Position numbers and translations under genes: made by a program
Source of the DNA: Enterobacter sp. ENT03
Lineage (GTDB): Bacteria > Pseudomonadota > Gammaproteobacteria > Enterobacterales > Enterobacteriaceae
NCBI RefSeq assembly: GCF_019218745.1
Contig: NZ_JAHUXA010000007.1
Location: 124,001 to 188,000, forward strand
Direction of reading: 5' to 3'
Length of the DNA: 64,000 bases
Notes under the pieces: generated by a model
The model's database searches: none
What the model was told of the DNA's origin: nothing
The model's input: only the letters and a program-made list of their open reading frames with translations
In this document: piece after piece, positions 21,063 to 32,495 of the stretch
How the letters are laid out: every line of letters begins with the position of its first letter
Position numbering within the stretch: the first letter of the stretch is position 1

Positions 21063-21195
21063 GACAAAATCCCACTCTCCAGGATTTATCCTGGAGGCGT
21101 CGTGCGCTGCTAGGTAGTCGCGGACGGGCGTGATATTCTGCGTGCCAGGCTATTTCCGGCCACTTTCCTGTAAAGAACACACTCACGCTAAAATT

Positions 21196-24100
21196 ATGCT
21201 GCACACTATACGCCCGCAAAACCCGATTTCAGCGTTTGCCTTTGCGCTGTGCTTATTCGTCGCGTCATGTTGCGCGACGGTCAACGCTGCGCAGGCGGCA
21301 TCCGACTTGCCAACCCGCGCCGAAACGCAAAGCCAGCTTGATGCGCTGAACAAGCAAAAAACGCACAGCCCGCAGGATAAACTGGTCATTGACGATCTGA
21401 GCGAGACCCTGGATACGATCGATAAAATAGAGCGTGTCAAACAGGAAACGGCGCTGCTCAAACAGAAAGTGGCCCAGGCGCCGGAAAAACTGCGCGAGGC
21501 CACGGAAAGGCTGAATGCGTTAAGTGATAAAGATAACGACGACGAAACGCGTAAAACCTTGGCCGCGCTCTCACTGCGTCAGCTGGAATCCCGCGTCGCT
21601 CAGGTGCTGGACGATTTGCAGGCGGCGCAGAACGATCTCTCCAGCTATAACAGCCAGCTGGTGTCCCTGCAGACGCAGCCGGAGCGTGTGCAGAACGCCA
21701 TGTATACGGCGTCTCAGCAGTTGCAACAAATTCGCAACCGGCTGAACGGCACTATGGCCGGCGAAGGCTCGCTACGTCCCACGCAGCAGACATTATTGAT
21801 GACGCAGCAGGCGTTGTTGCATGCGCAAATCGATCAGCAGCGCAAAAGCCTCGAAGGCAATACCACGTTGCAGGATACCCTGCAAAAACAGCGGGATTAC
21901 GTCACCGCCAACAGCAATTTGCTGGAGCATCAACTGCAGCTATTGCAGGATGCGGTCAATAACAAGCGCCTGACGCTCACCGAGAAAACCGCGCAGGAAG
22001 CGGTCAATCCAGACGAAACCACGCGTATCCAGGCAAATCCGCTGGTGAAGCAGGAGCTGGATGTTAACCATCAGCTCAGCCAGCGGCTGATCAGCGCCAC
22101 CGAGAACAGCAATGCGCTGGTGCAGCAAAATATTAAAGTCAAAAACTGGCTCGATCGTGCGCTGCAATCCGAGCGCAACGTCAAAGAACAGATTGCGGTA
22201 TTGAAAGGTAGCCTGCTGCTATCGCGTATTCTCTACCAGCAGCAGCAGACGCTGCCGTCGGCAGACGAGCTGGAAGACATGACCAACCGCATCGCGGATT
22301 TGCGGCTGGAGCAATTTGAAATCAACCAGCAGCGCGACGCGCTGTTCCAGAACGAAGCGTTCGTGACGAAGCTCGAAGAGGGCCACCAGAAAGACGTGAA
22401 TGATGAAGTGCATGACGCCCTGTTGCAGGTGGTGGATATGCGCCGCGAACTACTGGATCAGCTGAACAAACAGCTGGGTAATCAGCTGATGATGGCGATT
22501 AACCTGCAGGTGAATCAGCAGCAGCTGATGAGCGTGTCCAAAAGCTTACAGGAGATCCTCACCCAGCAAATCTTCTGGATCAACAGCAACAAACCCATGG
22601 ACTGGGAGTGGCTAAAAGCCTTCCCGCAGGCGTTAAAAGATCAGATCAAATCGACGAAAATCACCGTTAACTGGGAAAAGGCCTGGCCCGCCGTTGCTGT
22701 CGCTTTTCTTGCCGGATTGCCGCTGCTACTGATTGCCGGTCTGATCCGCTGGCGTCTGCGCTGGCTGAAGCAGTATCAGGCAAAACTGGCCGACGAAGTA
22801 GGGCAACTGCGCAACGACAGCCAACTGCACACGCCAAAAGCCATTCTTATCGATCTGATCCGTGCGCTGCCGGTGTGCCTGCTGATCCTTGCCGTTGGTC
22901 TGATCCTGCTCACCATGCAGCTTAATGTCAGCGAACTCCTGTGGGCGTTCAGTAAAAAACTGGCGCTTTACTGGCTGGTATTCGGCCTGTGCTGGAAAGT
23001 GCTGGAAAAAGACGGCGTGGCGGTGATGCATTTCAATATGCCAGCGACGCTCACCAGCCACTGGCGTCGGCAGATTGTGCGCTTAAGCCTGGCGCTGTTG
23101 CCGCTGCACTTCTGGTCGGTGGTGTCGGAGCTGTCGCCGCTGCACCTGATGGATGATGTTATCGGCCAGGTGGTGATCCTGCTTAATCTGCTGGCGATCA
23201 CGGCGCTAATCTGGCCGATGTTCCGTGAAAGCTGGCACGATAAAGAGTCCCATAGCATTCGGCTGATCACCATTACCGTGCTGTCGATTGTGCCGGTGGC
23301 GCTGATGGTGCTGACGGCGACGGGCTACTTCTATACCACGCTGCGTCTGTCCGGTCGCTGGATCGAAACCGTCTATCTGGTGATTATCTGGAACCTCCTG
23401 TACCAGACCGTGCTGCGCGGCTTAAGCGTGGCGGCACGGCGTATCGCCTATCGCCGCGCGCTGGCGCGTCGACAGAATCTGGTGAAAGAGGGGGCGGAAG
23501 GGGCCGAGCCGCAGGAAGAGCCGACCATGGCGCTGGAGCAGATCAACCAGCAAACTCTGCGCATCACCATGCTGGTGATGATCGCGCTGTTCGGCGTCGT
23601 GTTCTGGGCGATCTGGTCAGATTTGATCACCGTTTTCGCCTATCTCGACAGCATTACCCTGTGGCATTACAACGGCAGTGAAGCGGGCGTCAACGTGGTG
23701 AAAAACGTCACCATGGGCAGCTTGCTGTTTGCGGTGATTGCGCTGGTGGTCGCCTGGGCGCTGATCCGCAACCTGCCAGGTCTGCTGGAAGTGCTGGTGC
23801 TCTCCCGACTGAAAATGCGCCAGGGCGCGTCCTACGCCATTACGCAGATCCTCAACTACCTGATCATTGCTGCCGGTGCAATGACGGTCTTCGGCTCGCT
23901 GGGCGTGTCATGGGATAAACTGCAATGGCTTGCCGCCGCGCTTTCGGTCGGTCTGGGTTTTGGTCTGCAGGAGATCTTCGGTAACTTCGTTTCCGGCCTG
24001 ATAATTCTCTTCGAACGCCCGGTGCGTATTGGCGATACCGTCACCATTGGTACGTTCTCCGGCACGGTCAGTAAGATCCGTATCCGCGCCACCACCATTA

Positions 24101-24549
24101 CCGATTTTGATCGTAAAGAAGTGATCATCCCGAACAAAGCCTTTGTAACCGAGCGGCTGATCAACTGGTCACTGTCCGACACCATCACCCGCGTGGTGGT
24201 GCGTCTCGGTGTGGCTTACGGTTCAGATCTGGACAAGGTCAAAGAGGTGCTGCTGAAAGCGGCGATGGAACATCCGAAAGTGATGCACGATCCGGAACCG
24301 GCGGTGTTCTTTACCACCTTCGGACCGAGCACGCTGGATCACGAACTGCGCCTGTACGTGCGCGAACTGCGTGACCGCAGCTACACCGTCGATGAACTGA
24401 ACCGCACCATCGACCGTCTGTGTCGTGAAAACGGCATCGACATCGCCTTCAACCAGCTGGAAGTGCATCTGCGCAATGCCAGTGGTGAGGAGTTCACGGA
24501 AGTTAAGCGTGATCTGAACGGCGATAACTCAGCGCCAGGCATCGCCTGA
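21196..24549 (+). CDS. mscK: Potassium-dependent mechanosensitive channel MscK
   Basis: A 1117-residue osmotic safety valve (E. coli 1120). A signal peptide (FALCLFVASCCATVNAAQA) precedes a long periplasmic coiled-coil region (about 40-460, many Gln/Leu heptads). About ten membrane helices follow, and then an MscS-like core whose pore helix contains WLAAALSVGLGFGLQEIFGNF and a beta domain with ERPVRIGDTVTIG. The ATG at 21196 gives the signal peptide directly; a GTG 66 bases earlier is open but adds unconserved sequence. No strong ribosome-binding site precedes either, so the exact start is uncertain by a few codons. Confidence 0.95.
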   Translation: MLHTIRPQNPISAFAFALCLFVASCCATVNAAQAASDLPTRAETQSQLDALNKQKTHSPQDKLVIDDLSETLDTIDKIERVKQETALLKQKVAQAPEKLREATERLNALSDKDNDDETRKTLAALSLRQLESRVAQVLDDLQAAQNDLSSYNSQLVSLQTQPERVQNAMYTASQQLQQIRNRLNGTMAGEGSLRPTQQTLLMTQQALLHAQIDQQRKSLEGNTTLQDTLQKQRDYVTANSNLLEHQLQLLQDAVNNKRLTLTEKTAQEAVNPDETTRIQANPLVKQELDVNHQLSQRLISATENSNALVQQNIKVKNWLDRALQSERNVKEQIAVLKGSLLLSRILYQQQQTLPSADELEDMTNRIADLRLEQFEINQQRDALFQNEAFVTKLEEGHQKDVNDEVHDALLQVVDMRRELLDQLNKQLGNQLMMAINLQVNQQQLMSVSKSLQEILTQQIFWINSNKPMDWEWLKAFPQALKDQIKSTKITVNWEKAWPAVAVAFLAGLPLLLIAGLIRWRLRWLKQYQAKLADEVGQLRNDSQLHTPKAILIDLIRALPVCLLILAVGLILLTMQLNVSELLWAFSKKLALYWLVFGLCWKVLEKDGVAVMHFNMPATLTSHWRRQIVRLSLALLPLHFWSVVSELSPLHLMDDVIGQVVILLNLLAITALIWPMFRESWHDKESHSIRLITITVLSIVPVALMVLTATGYFYTTLRLSGRWIETVYLVIIWNLLYQTVLRGLSVAARRIAYRRALARRQNLVKEGAEGAEPQEEPTMALEQINQQTLRITMLVMIALFGVVFWAIWSDLITVFAYLDSITLWHYNGSEAGVNVVKNVTMGSLLFAVIALVVAWALIRNLPGLLEVLVLSRLKMRQGASYAITQILNYLIIAAGAMTVFGSLGVSWDKLQWLAAALSVGLGFGLQEIFGNFVSGLIILFERPVRIGDTVTIGTFSGTVSKIRIRATTITDFDRKEVIIPNKAFVTERLINWSLSDTITRVVVRLGVAYGSDLDKVKEVLLKAAMEHPKVMHDPEPAVFFTTFGPSTLDHELRLYVRELRDRSYTVDELNRTIDRLCRENGIDIAFNQLEVHLRNASGEEFTEVKRDLNGDNSAPGIA

Positions 24550-24567
24550 TGTGATGGGATTGCCTCG

Positions 24568-24590
24568 ACCCTCTCCCCGGCGGAGAGGGT
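24568..24590. repeat. CCTCTCC/GGAGAGG intergenic stem-loop
   Basis: ACCCTCTCC and GGAGAGGGT form a perfect 9-bp stem 18 bases after the mscK stop codon. Related stem-loops recur between genes near 36541, 41583, 43157 and 53350. There is no T-tract; it may aid 3'-end processing of the converging mscK and rsmS messages. Confidence 0.5.
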
Positions 24591-24748
24591 CACTCTGCGG
24601 CTGAATTTGCCGCCACTTTCTTCTCAAAATCCCGCCGCACGATCGCCAGCGCTTTCAGCACCGTTTCCGGCGGAATAGCATGTTCTTCCAGCAGCATAAT
24701 CAAATCTACCGCCAGTTTGACGTCGTCCGGGGCGTTCTCTAATGACAT
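24590..24748 (-). CDS. ybaM: Small DUF2496 protein RsmS (YbaM)
   Basis: A 52-residue protein starting [22 protein letters not shown], matching E. coli YbaM (53 residues) almost throughout its first half. It lies 11 bases after priC on the minus strand, as in E. coli, and the two are probably cotranscribed. The Pectobacterium homologue RsmS affects secondary metabolism; a biochemical role is unknown. The C-terminal few residues (ANSAAE) differ from E. coli. Confidence 0.87.
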   Translation of the reverse strand: MSLENAPDDVKLAVDLIMLLEEHAIPPETVLKALAIVRRDFEKKVAANSAAE

Positions 24749-24759
24749 GGATTTCTTCC

Positions 24760-25287
24760 TTAGCGAGTCATCCGTGCCAGCACGGATTCAATACGTTGTA
24801 ATGCCGTCTGGCAGCGGGACAACCGGCCTTCCAGCGCCACGATCTCCTGGTGCAGTTTCTGCTGCGCTTCCGGCTCGCTGGTCGCACGGCATCGCGCTTC
24901 CCGCGTCTGTTTCATTTCGATCAGACGGCGCTCAAATTCCTGGTGCTGCAAACGGCGACGCTGCCACTTTGCGATCCCCGGTGACGCATGATCCCACTGC
25001 CGGAGCGACCAGGTGGCGGTTTCACGCATCAAGGCGGCAATCTGCGCGCTGAGATGTTCCGCCAGCCAGGCCACCTGCGCCAGTTGCGCCTTTTCAACCG
25101 CCTGGCGCAGGGCGGCAAGATTGCCCTCCGCTTCCTCAAGACACGCAGACATCCGCGTGCTGCGGGTGCGGAAAAGCTGGCGATCGAAGCGCGCGCTGAC
25201 GGTGGCATGCCCGGCAAGGGGGGCGACCTGCGCTCGTAAGGTCGCCAGCTGCTCAGATAACGCCTGTAAAAGTCGATCCGTTTTCAC
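24760..25287 (-). CDS. priC: Primosomal replication protein N'' (PriC)
   Basis: A 175-residue, highly charged helical protein that restarts stalled replication forks by loading DnaB on gapped forks. Length and motifs ([48 protein letters not shown]) match E. coli PriC. The start codon is GTG at 25287, supported by an upstream GGAG and by homology. It is divergent from ybaN and followed by ybaM. Confidence 0.95.
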   Translation of the reverse strand: MKTDRLLQALSEQLATLRAQVAPLAGHATVSARFDRQLFRTRSTRMSACLEEAEGNLAALRQAVEKAQLAQVAWLAEHLSAQIAALMRETATWSLRQWDHASPGIAKWQRRRLQHQEFERRLIEMKQTREARCRATSEPEAQQKLHQEIVALEGRLSRCQTALQRIESVLARMTR

Positions 25288-25356
25288 ACGTCTCTCCGCT
25301 CAATATTTGAAAAGCCTGTGGTACAGTGGCTGTAACATCCGCTAACGATCCCTATC

Positions 25357-25734
25357 ATGCAACGCACTATTCTAATCATCATCGGCTGGCTGGCGGTAGT
25401 CCTCGGTACGCTGGGTGTTGTGCTGCCGCTGTTACCCACGACGCCGTTTATTCTGCTTGCGGCCTGGTGCTTTGCCCGCTCATCGCCACGATTTCACCAG
25501 TGGTTGCTGTATCGCTCGTGGTTTGGCGGTTATCTGCGTCACTGGCAGCAGTACCGCGCCATGCCGCCGGGGGCGAAGCCTCGCGCCGTTGCGGTGATCC
25601 TCATCACCTTTGCGCTGTCATTATGGCTGGTAAAGATGATGTGGGTACGCATTTTGTTGCTGGTTATTCTTGCCTGCCTGCTGATTTTTATGTGGCGCAT
25701 CCCGGTGGTTGACGAAAAACAACAAAATCAGTGA
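25357..25734 (+). CDS. ybaN: Inner-membrane protein YbaN (DUF454)
   Basis: A 125-residue DUF454 membrane protein. The conserved motif GVVLPLLPTTPFILLAAWCFARSS is split across its first two helices, and WFGGYLRHW and two more helices follow, giving four segments in all. Function is unknown. It sits between divergent priC and apt, as in E. coli. Confidence 0.93.
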   Translation: MQRTILIIIGWLAVVLGTLGVVLPLLPTTPFILLAAWCFARSSPRFHQWLLYRSWFGGYLRHWQQYRAMPPGAKPRAVAVILITFALSLWLVKMMWVRILLLVILACLLIFMWRIPVVDEKQQNQ

Positions 25735-25887
25735 CGCGAACGGAAGTGTGTTGCAATTGTCGCGTACAGCCAGTAAATTCGAGCGTTTTCGAGCACGGGC
25801 ACACCCGGTTAAATGTTAAACAGTCGTTGCATTTGATCCTTAATCAGCGTGCCGTGAGTAACACCGTTTCTATCAGGCAAAAAATCC

Positions 25888-26439
25888 ATGACCGCGACTG
25901 CGCAGCAGCTTGAATATTTAAAAGACAGCATCAAAAGCATCCAGGATTATCCGAAACCGGGCATCCTGTTCCGTGATGTCACCAGTTTGCTGGAAGACCC
26001 GAAAGCCTACGCCCTCAGCATTGAATTGCTGGTTGAGCGTTTTAAAGATGCCTGTATCACCAAAGTGGTCGGTACTGAAGCCCGTGGCTTCCTGTTCGGC
26101 GCACCGGTAGCGCTGGCGCTGGGCGTTGGTTTCGTCCCGGTGCGTAAGCCGCGTAAACTGCCGCGGGAAACCATTGCGGAAAGCTATGAGCTGGAATACG
26201 GCACCGATCAGTTAGAGATCCACGTCGATGCCATCAAGCCTGGCGACAAAGTGCTGGTGGTTGACGATCTGCTGGCGACCGGCGGCACCATCGAAGCCAC
26301 CGTGAAGCTGATCCGCCGTCTGGGCGGCGAGGTAACCGACGCGGCCTTTATCATTAACCTGTTTGATATTGGTGGTGAAGAACGCCTTGAAAAACAGGGT
26401 ATTAAGTGCTTCAGTCTGGTCCCTTTCCCCGGCCACTAA
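25888..26439 (+). CDS. apt: Adenine phosphoribosyltransferase
   Basis: A 183-residue purine-salvage enzyme converting adenine and PRPP to AMP and pyrophosphate. The PRPP-binding loop [16 protein letters not shown] is intact, as are the base-binding region RDVTSLLED and the [13 protein letters not shown] segment. The length equals E. coli Apt. It precedes dnaX; a hairpin (CATCATGC at 26457-26464 with GCATGATG at 26479-26486) lies in the gap without a T-tract. Confidence 0.97.
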   Translation: MTATAQQLEYLKDSIKSIQDYPKPGILFRDVTSLLEDPKAYALSIELLVERFKDACITKVVGTEARGFLFGAPVALALGVGFVPVRKPRKLPRETIAESYELEYGTDQLEIHVDAIKPGDKVLVVDDLLATGGTIEATVKLIRRLGGEVTDAAFIINLFDIGGEERLEKQGIKCFSLVPFPGH

Positions 26440-26559
26440 TAGCCGTCATCAACATTCATCATGCGGGCCTGCTGGCTTGCATGATGAAGTGTATTCAGCC
26501 TGTTGCTGTGTTAGCATGACCCCCTCGTAAATCACCTTTCAGCGTTGCAGAGCCTGCCA

Positions 26560-28494
26560 ATGAGCTATCAGGTCTTAGCCCGTAAGTGGCGACCACAAAC
26601 TTTTGCTAACGTTGTCGGCCAGGAACATGTGCTGACCGCCCTGGCGAACGGCTTATCCTTAGGACGCATTCACCACGCGTATCTTTTTTCCGGCACCCGC
26701 GGGGTCGGGAAGACGTCCATCGCCCGCTTGCTGGCGAAAGGACTGAACTGCGAAACCGGGATCACCGCCACGCCGTGCGGCGTCTGCGATAACTGCCGTG
26801 AAATCGAGCAGGGGCGCTTTGTCGATCTTATCGAGATCGATGCCGCCTCCCGCACCAAAGTTGAAGATACCCGCGACCTGCTGGATAACGTGCAGTACGC
26901 GCCAGCCCGTGGCCGCTTCAAGGTCTACCTGATCGATGAAGTGCACATGCTGTCGCGCCACAGCTTCAACGCGTTACTGAAAACGCTGGAAGAGCCGCCC
27001 GCGCACGTTAAATTCCTGCTGGCGACCACCGATCCGCAAAAACTGCCGGTGACGATCTTATCCCGCTGCCTGCAGTTTCACCTCAAAGCGCTGGACGTCG
27101 ATCAGATCCGCCAGCAGCTTGAGCACATTCTCGACGAAGAAAAGATCGCCCACGAGCCGCGCGCCCTGCAACTGCTGGCGCGTGCCGCCGACGGCAGCCT
27201 GCGCGATGCGCTGAGCCTCACTGATCAGGCGATCGCCAGCGGCGACGGTCAGTTGACCGCCCAGGCCGTCAGCCAGATGCTCGGCACGCTGGACGACGAT
27301 CAGGCGCTGTCGCTGATTGAAGCGGTGGTGGAGGCGAATGGTGAGCGCGTAATGGCGCTGATTAACGACGCCGCCGCCCGCGGTGTGGAGTGGGAAGCGC
27401 TGCTGGTGGAGATGCAAACGCTGCTGCACCGCATCGCCATGGTGCAGCTGTCGCCTGCCGCATTGAGCAGCGACATGGCCGCCATTGAACATCGCATGCG
27501 TGAACTGGCCCGCACCGTGCCGCCCACCGACGTACAGCTCTACTATCAGGCGATGCTGATTGGCCGCAAAGAACTGCCGTATGCGCCGGATCGCCGCATG
27601 GGTGTCGAAATGACGCTGCTGCGCGCGCTGGCCTTCCACCCGCGCCAGCCGCTGCCGGAACCGCAGGTTTCGCAGCAATCTTTTGCGCCGGTGGCCCCGA
27701 CGGCGGTACTGACGCCGACGCAGGTCGCCCCGCAGCAACACGCGGTTGCCCCAACACCCGTAAACAGTGACGTGCCGTTACCGGATACCACCAGTCAGGT
27801 ACTGGCGGCGCGTAACCAACTGCGTGCGCAGGGAGCAACCAAAGCAAAAAAGAGTGAACCGGCAGCCACAACCCGTGCGCGGCCGGTGAATAACGCTGCG
27901 CTGGAACGCCTGGCCACCATGAGTGAACGCGTGCAAGCGCGTCCCGCCTCATCGGCCCAGGAGGCTCCGCCTGCTAAGAAAGAAGCCTATCGCTGGAAAA
28001 CGACCACGGTCACCGAAGCGGTAAAAGAAGAAGTCGCCACGCCGAAGGCGCTGAAAAAAGCGCTGGAGCATGAAAGAACGCCGGAGCTGGCGAAAAAACT
28101 GGCGGAAGAAGCCATCGCCCGCGATCCGTGGGCGGCGCAGGTCAGCCAGCTTAATCTGCCGAAACTGGTGGAGCAGGTGGCGCTTAACGCGTGGAAAGAG
28201 CAGGACGGCAATCGCATCTGCCTGCATCTGCGTCCGACCCAACGGCATCTTAATTCTGCCGGTGCGGCCAAAGTGCTGACGGAGGCGCTGTCGGGCTTAT
28301 GCGGCGAAGCAGTTGAACTGACTATCATTGAAGATGATAATCCGTCGGTGCTCACGCCGCTGGAATGGCGGCAGACGATTTATGAAGAAAAACTCGCGCA
28401 GGCGCGTGAGTCGATTGTCGCGGATAATAATATCCAGACGCTGCGCCGCTTTTTTGACGCGGAGCTGGATGACGAAAGTATTCGCCCCATTTGA
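26560..28494 (+). CDS. dnaX: DNA polymerase III subunits tau and gamma
   Basis: A 644-residue clamp-loader ATPase (E. coli tau 643). It has Walker A GTRGVGKTS, a zinc module with four cysteines (CETGITATPCGVCDNC), Walker B VYLIDEVHML and the SRC arginine-finger motif (ILSRCLQFHLK). The Pro/Ala-rich linker and tau-specific C-terminal domains IV-V that bind DnaB and the polymerase follow. The ATG at 26560 (MSYQVLARKWRPQTF) is chosen by homology over an upstream TTG. A programmed frameshift signal inside the gene yields the shorter gamma form. It heads the dnaX-ybaB-recR cluster. Confidence 0.97.
   Translation: MSYQVLARKWRPQTFANVVGQEHVLTALANGLSLGRIHHAYLFSGTRGVGKTSIARLLAKGLNCETGITATPCGVCDNCREIEQGRFVDLIEIDAASRTKVEDTRDLLDNVQYAPARGRFKVYLIDEVHMLSRHSFNALLKTLEEPPAHVKFLLATTDPQKLPVTILSRCLQFHLKALDVDQIRQQLEHILDEEKIAHEPRALQLLARAADGSLRDALSLTDQAIASGDGQLTAQAVSQMLGTLDDDQALSLIEAVVEANGERVMALINDAAARGVEWEALLVEMQTLLHRIAMVQLSPAALSSDMAAIEHRMRELARTVPPTDVQLYYQAMLIGRKELPYAPDRRMGVEMTLLRALAFHPRQPLPEPQVSQQSFAPVAPTAVLTPTQVAPQQHAVAPTPVNSDVPLPDTTSQVLAARNQLRAQGATKAKKSEPAATTRARPVNNAALERLATMSERVQARPASSAQEAPPAKKEAYRWKTTTVTEAVKEEVATPKALKKALEHERTPELAKKLAEEAIARDPWAAQVSQLNLPKLVEQVALNAWKEQDGNRICLHLRPTQRHLNSAGAAKVLTEALSGLCGEAVELTIIEDDNPSVLTPLEWRQTIYEEKLAQARESIVADNNIQTLRRFFDAELDDESIRPI
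27830..27887 (+). other. Programmed -1 frameshift site making gamma from dnaX
   Basis: All three elements known from E. coli are here. An internal Shine-Dalgarno-like AGGGAG (27830-27835) lies ten bases before the slippery A-AAA-AAG (27846-27852). A stem follows (ACCGGC 27858-27863 with GCCGGT 27882-27887). After slipping, ribosomes read GAG then TGA, giving a protein of about 432 residues ending in Glu, equivalent to gamma. Confidence 0.9.
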
Positions 28495-28548
28495 CAGGCA
28501 GCGGTGCTGACTGTCGTCAACCCTGAATGTGACTTATCTGACCGGTAA

Positions 28549-28904
<356 letters not shown>

Positions 28905-28905
<1 letters not shown>

Positions 28906-29510
28906 TGCAAGCCAGCCCGCTGTTAAATCAGCTAATGGAAGCACTGCGCAGTCTGCCGGGCGTTGGCCCGAAGTCTGCGCAGCGTATGGCGTTTTCGCTG
29001 CTCCAGCGCGATCGCAGCGGCGGTATGCGACTGGCTCAGGCGTTAACGCGCGCGATGTCCGAAATCGGCCATTGCGCCCAGTGTCGCACCTTCACTGAAC
29101 AGGACGTGTGCAACATTTGCGCGAACCCGCGCCGTCAGGAAAGTGGTCAAATCTGCGTGGTGGAAAGTCCGGCGGACATTTACGCCATTGAGCAGACCGG
29201 GCAGTTTTCCGGCCGTTACTTTGTGCTGATGGGGCATTTGTCGCCGCTCGATGGTATCGGGCCGAACGACATCGGCCTTGATAAGCTTGAGCAGCGGCTG
29301 TCGTCTGAGCAAATGAAAGAGGTGATCCTCGCCACCAACCCGACGGTGGAAGGGGAGGCGACCGCCAACTATATTGCGGAGCTGTGCGCGCAGTATGGCG
29401 TCGATGCCAGCCGTATCGCCCACGGCGTGCCGGTTGGCGGCGAGCTGGAGATGGTCGACGGCACCACGCTGTCACACTCGTTGGCCGGGCGTCACAAGAT
29501 CAACCTTTAG
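28905..29510 (+). CDS. recR: Recombination mediator RecR
   Basis: A 201-residue protein of the RecFOR pathway that loads RecA on gapped DNA. It shows the N-terminal helix-hairpin-helix ([14 protein letters not shown]), a four-cysteine zinc finger ([16 protein letters not shown]) and a Toprim domain ([17 protein letters not shown]). The length equals E. coli RecR. A hairpin, GGGGCA with TGCCCC (29532-29549), lies just downstream, before the htpG promoter. Confidence 0.97.
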
Positions 29511-29551
29511 TAAAAATCAGTAAAAAAAGTCGGGGCATTTATGTGCCCCCG

Positions 29552-29580
29552 CTTGAAATCTCCCCCGCATATCCCCATCT
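29552..29580 (+). promoter_or_regulatory. Sigma-32 heat-shock promoter of htpG
   Basis: CTTGAAA (29552-29558), 14 bases, then CCCCATCT (29573-29580) closely matches the RpoH consensus CTTGAAA-N13-15-CCCCATNT. It ends 40 bases before the htpG start codon; htpG is a classical heat-shock gene. Confidence 0.88.
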
Positions 29581-29620
29581 CCCCCTCAACACCAAATGGC
29601 ATTGTTGAGGTATTTTTTCG

Positions 29621-31495
29621 ATGAAAGGACAAGAAACACGCGGTTTCCAGTCAGAGGTTAAACAGCTTCTGCATCTGATGATCCACTCGCTGTATTCCAA
29701 CAAAGAAATTTTCCTGCGTGAGCTTATCTCTAACGCCTCGGATGCGGCAGACAAACTGCGCTTTCGCGCGTTGTCGAATCCCGATCTTTATGAAGGCGAC
29801 GGTGAGCTGCGCGTGCGCGTCTCCTTCGACAAAGATAAGCGCACACTGACCATTGCCGACAACGGTATTGGGATGAACCGCGATGAGGTTATCGACCATC
29901 TGGGGACGATTGCCAAATCCGGCACCAAATCTTTCCTCGAAGCGATGGGTTCTGACCAGGCGAAAGACAGCCAGCTGATCGGTCAATTCGGCGTCGGCTT
30001 CTACTCGGCGTTTATTGTGGCCGACAAAGTGACCGTGCGCACCCGCGCAGCAGGCGAAAGCGCGGAAAACGGCGTGTTCTGGGAATCCGCCGGTGAAGGC
30101 GACTACACCGTGGCTGACATCACCAAAGAAGATCGCGGCACCGAGATCACCCTGCACCTGCGCGAAGGGGAAGACGACTTCCTTAACGACTGGCGCGTGC
30201 GCTCTATCATCAGCAAATATTCCGATCACATTGCGCTGCCGGTGGAAATCGAAAAACAGGAAGAGAAAGACGGTGAAACCATCGTCAGCTGGGAAAAAAT
30301 CAACAAAGCTCAGGCCCTGTGGACCCGTAACAAGTCGGAAATCAAAGACGACGAGTACAACGAGTTTTATAAACACATCGCCCACGACTTTACCGATCCG
30401 CTGACCTGGAGCCACAACCGCGTTGAAGGTAAGCAGGAATACACCAGTCTGCTGTATATTCCGTCCCGCGCGCCTTTTGATATGTGGAACCGCGATCACA
30501 AGCACGGTCTGAAACTCTACGTGCAGCGCGTGTTCATCATGGACGACGCAGAACAGTTCATGCCGAACTACCTGCGCTTCGTGCGTGGCCTGATCGATTC
30601 CAACGATCTGCCGCTGAACGTGTCCCGTGAGATCCTGCAAGACAGCAACGTCACCCGCAACCTGCGCAGCGCACTGAGCAAGCGCGTCCTGCAAATGCTG
30701 GAAAAACTGGCGAAAGACGACGCTGAAAAATACCTTACTTTCTGGAAACAGTTCGGTCTGGTGCTGAAAGAAGGCCCGGCGGAAGACACCGCCAACCAGG
30801 AAACGATCGCCAGACTGCTGCGCTTTGCCTCCACGCACACCGATTCGTCCGAGCAGACCGTGTCGCTCACCGATTACGTGTCGCGCATGAAAGAAGGCCA
30901 GGAGAAGATCTACTACATCACCGCCGACAGCTATGCGGCCGCGAAGAGCAGTCCGCACCTCGAGCTGCTGCGTAAGAAGGGCATCGAAGTACTGCTGCTC
31001 TCTGACCGCATCGACGAGTGGATGATGAGCTACCTGACCGAGTTCGACGGCAAGCCGTTCCAGTCTGTCGCCAAAGCCGACGAGTCTCTCGACAAGCTGA
31101 ACGACGAAGTGGACGAAAGCGCGAAAGAAGCGGAAAAAGCCCTGGAGCCGTTTGTTGAGCGCGTGAAAACCCTGCTGGGCGACCGTGTGAAAGAGGTGCG
31201 TCTGACGCATCGTCTGACCGATACTCCGGCGATTGTCACCACCGACAACGACGAAATGAGCACCCAGATGGCGAAGCTGTTTGCCGCTGCGGGCCAGGCC
31301 GTCCCGGAGGTGAAATACATCTTTGAACTGAATCCGGATCACCAACTGGTGAAACGCGCCGCGGATACTCAGGACGACGCGCAGTTTAAAGAGTGGGTTG
31401 AACTGTTAATGGATCAGGCGCTGCTCGCTGAACGTGGCACGCTGGAAGATCCGAACCAGTTTATCCGCCGTATGAACCAGCTGCTGGTTTCCTGA
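29621..31495 (+). CDS. htpG: Chaperone HtpG (Hsp90)
   Basis: A 624-residue ATP-dependent chaperone, the same length as E. coli HtpG. The N-terminal GHKL ATPase shows [15 protein letters not shown] (catalytic Glu and Asn), [12 protein letters not shown] and [11 protein letters not shown]. The middle domain contains LNVSREILQ with the conserved Arg, and a C-terminal dimerisation domain follows. Expression should be heat-induced from the sigma-32 promoter upstream. It lies between recR and adk, as in E. coli. Confidence 0.98.
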   Translation: MKGQETRGFQSEVKQLLHLMIHSLYSNKEIFLRELISNASDAADKLRFRALSNPDLYEGDGELRVRVSFDKDKRTLTIADNGIGMNRDEVIDHLGTIAKSGTKSFLEAMGSDQAKDSQLIGQFGVGFYSAFIVADKVTVRTRAAGESAENGVFWESAGEGDYTVADITKEDRGTEITLHLREGEDDFLNDWRVRSIISKYSDHIALPVEIEKQEEKDGETIVSWEKINKAQALWTRNKSEIKDDEYNEFYKHIAHDFTDPLTWSHNRVEGKQEYTSLLYIPSRAPFDMWNRDHKHGLKLYVQRVFIMDDAEQFMPNYLRFVRGLIDSNDLPLNVSREILQDSNVTRNLRSALSKRVLQMLEKLAKDDAEKYLTFWKQFGLVLKEGPAEDTANQETIARLLRFASTHTDSSEQTVSLTDYVSRMKEGQEKIYYITADSYAAAKSSPHLELLRKKGIEVLLLSDRIDEWMMSYLTEFDGKPFQSVAKADESLDKLNDEVDESAKEAEKALEPFVERVKTLLGDRVKEVRLTHRLTDTPAIVTTDNDEMSTQMAKLFAAAGQAVPEVKYIFELNPDHQLVKRAADTQDDAQFKEWVELLMDQALLAERGTLEDPNQFIRRMNQLLVS

Positions 31496-31510
31496 TAAGC
31501 CTCATTTCCT

Positions 31511-31583
31511 GCCGGATAAGCGATGGCGCTTATCCGGTCGGATGATCACCCTGTAGGCCGGATGAGCGTCACCGCCCTCCGGC
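31511..31583. repeat. REP/BIME-type palindromic repeats
   Basis: The segment 31511-31537 is a palindrome with arms GCCGGATAAGCG and CGCTTATCCGG. A second element (31556-31583) begins GTAGGCCGGATGAGC-like and ends CCTCCGGC. The pair has the layout of a BIME between htpG and adk. Such elements stabilise mRNA ends or bind gyrase/IHF. Confidence 0.75.
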
Positions 31584-31672
31584 ATTTCCCCCGCCAGACT
31601 TACCGTTTTTCCTGGAATTTCCCATTAACCGTTTCAGCGCCCGGTGCCTTTCTTGAGGCGACGGCGTGATAA

Positions 31673-32374
<702 letters not shown>

Positions 32375-32381
32375 TGCTTTT

Positions 32382-32401
32382 CCCCGGTGGTTTCACCGGG
32401 G
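32382..32401 (+). terminator. Hairpin after adk, possible terminator
   Basis: CCCCGGTG, a GTTT loop and CACCGGGG form a perfect 8-bp stem starting eight bases after the adk stop codon. The tail (ATCTCCCTTCAGTTTT) is only weakly T-rich, so termination may be partial. Confidence 0.5.
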
Positions 32402-32495
32402 ATCTCCCTTCAGTTTTCCCCTTTCACTACAATTGGTTTCGTTTACCTGCAATTCAGCTACAATTATCGCCCGTTTAAAAGGATAAGAGGCGCGA

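Noticed and set aside
21130-21195. GTG start extending mscK
   Set aside because: It would place 22 unconserved residues before a clear signal peptide.
29651-31345. Long open frame (564 codons) antisense to htpG
   Set aside because: It lies wholly opposite a highly conserved gene, has no start context or family resemblance, and long antisense frames are common in GC-rich genes.
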